This document shows, piece after piece, positions 6,483 through 6,493 of a stretch of DNA of 6,493 nucleotides. The stretch's first letter is position 1, and every line of letters begins with the position of its first letter. The notes beneath the pieces are model-generated. The model saw only the letters and a list, made by a program, of their open reading frames with translations. It ran no database searches and had not been told where the DNA came from. Source of the DNA: Candidatus Aminicenantota bacterium (lineage in GTDB: Bacteria; Acidobacteriota; Aminicenantia; Aminicenantales; Aminicenantaceae). Where the stretch lies: positions 1-6,493 of the forward strand of contig SOIA01000225.1 in assembly GCA_004378665.1 (NCBI GenBank), read 5' to 3'. A program made the translations under genes and the position numbers.

Positions 6483-6493
6483 TATGACCTAGG

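Overview
The window holds four genes, all on the minus strand and so read right to left, packed with almost no intergenic space. They look like one transcription unit. In transcription order they are: a hydantoinase/oxoprolinase A-type subunit (4375-6378), its B-type partner (2817-4382), an NRAMP-superfamily membrane transporter (1604-2833) and a secreted DUF4140/DUF4139 (MuiA-like) protein that runs off the left edge (1-1591). The junctions are an 8-nt overlap, a 17-nt overlap and a 12-nt gap, so the four are probably co-transcribed and, at the overlaps, translationally coupled.

HyuA and HyuB together form the ATP-dependent enzyme class that includes 5-oxoprolinase, N-methylhydantoinase and the acetone/acetophenone carboxylases. 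No third subunit, racemase or carbamoylase is visible that would fix the substrate. The NRAMP-like protein has the family fold signatures but has lost the residues that bind Mn2+/Fe2+ in characterised NRAMPs. An atypical NRAMP-like protein (YcsG) also sits in the Bacillus subtilis oxoprolinase operon, recalled from general knowledge. The most interesting reading of the locus is therefore uptake of a lactam or hydantoin-like solute by the NRAMP-like protein, followed by ATP-driven ring opening by HyuAB. The DUF4139 protein is exported and has no clear metabolic link to the others.

The 115 bp to the right of hyuA are AT-rich and non-coding. They contain a large imperfect inverted repeat around a GGGCTGACCCC core, a strong-looking outward promoter for a gene beyond the right edge, and a weaker candidate promoter for the operon. 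The operon promoter would give a nearly leaderless hyuA message.

The organism is a bacterium with roughly balanced base composition, Shine-Dalgarno use and some GTG starts. The gene content and the GGGGTCAGCCC-type repeat would fit Acidobacteriota/Aminicenantes-like or other deep environmental lineages, but this assignment is a guess. There is no stretch over 300 bases without a gene, and no tRNA, rRNA, CRISPR array or transposase gene was seen.
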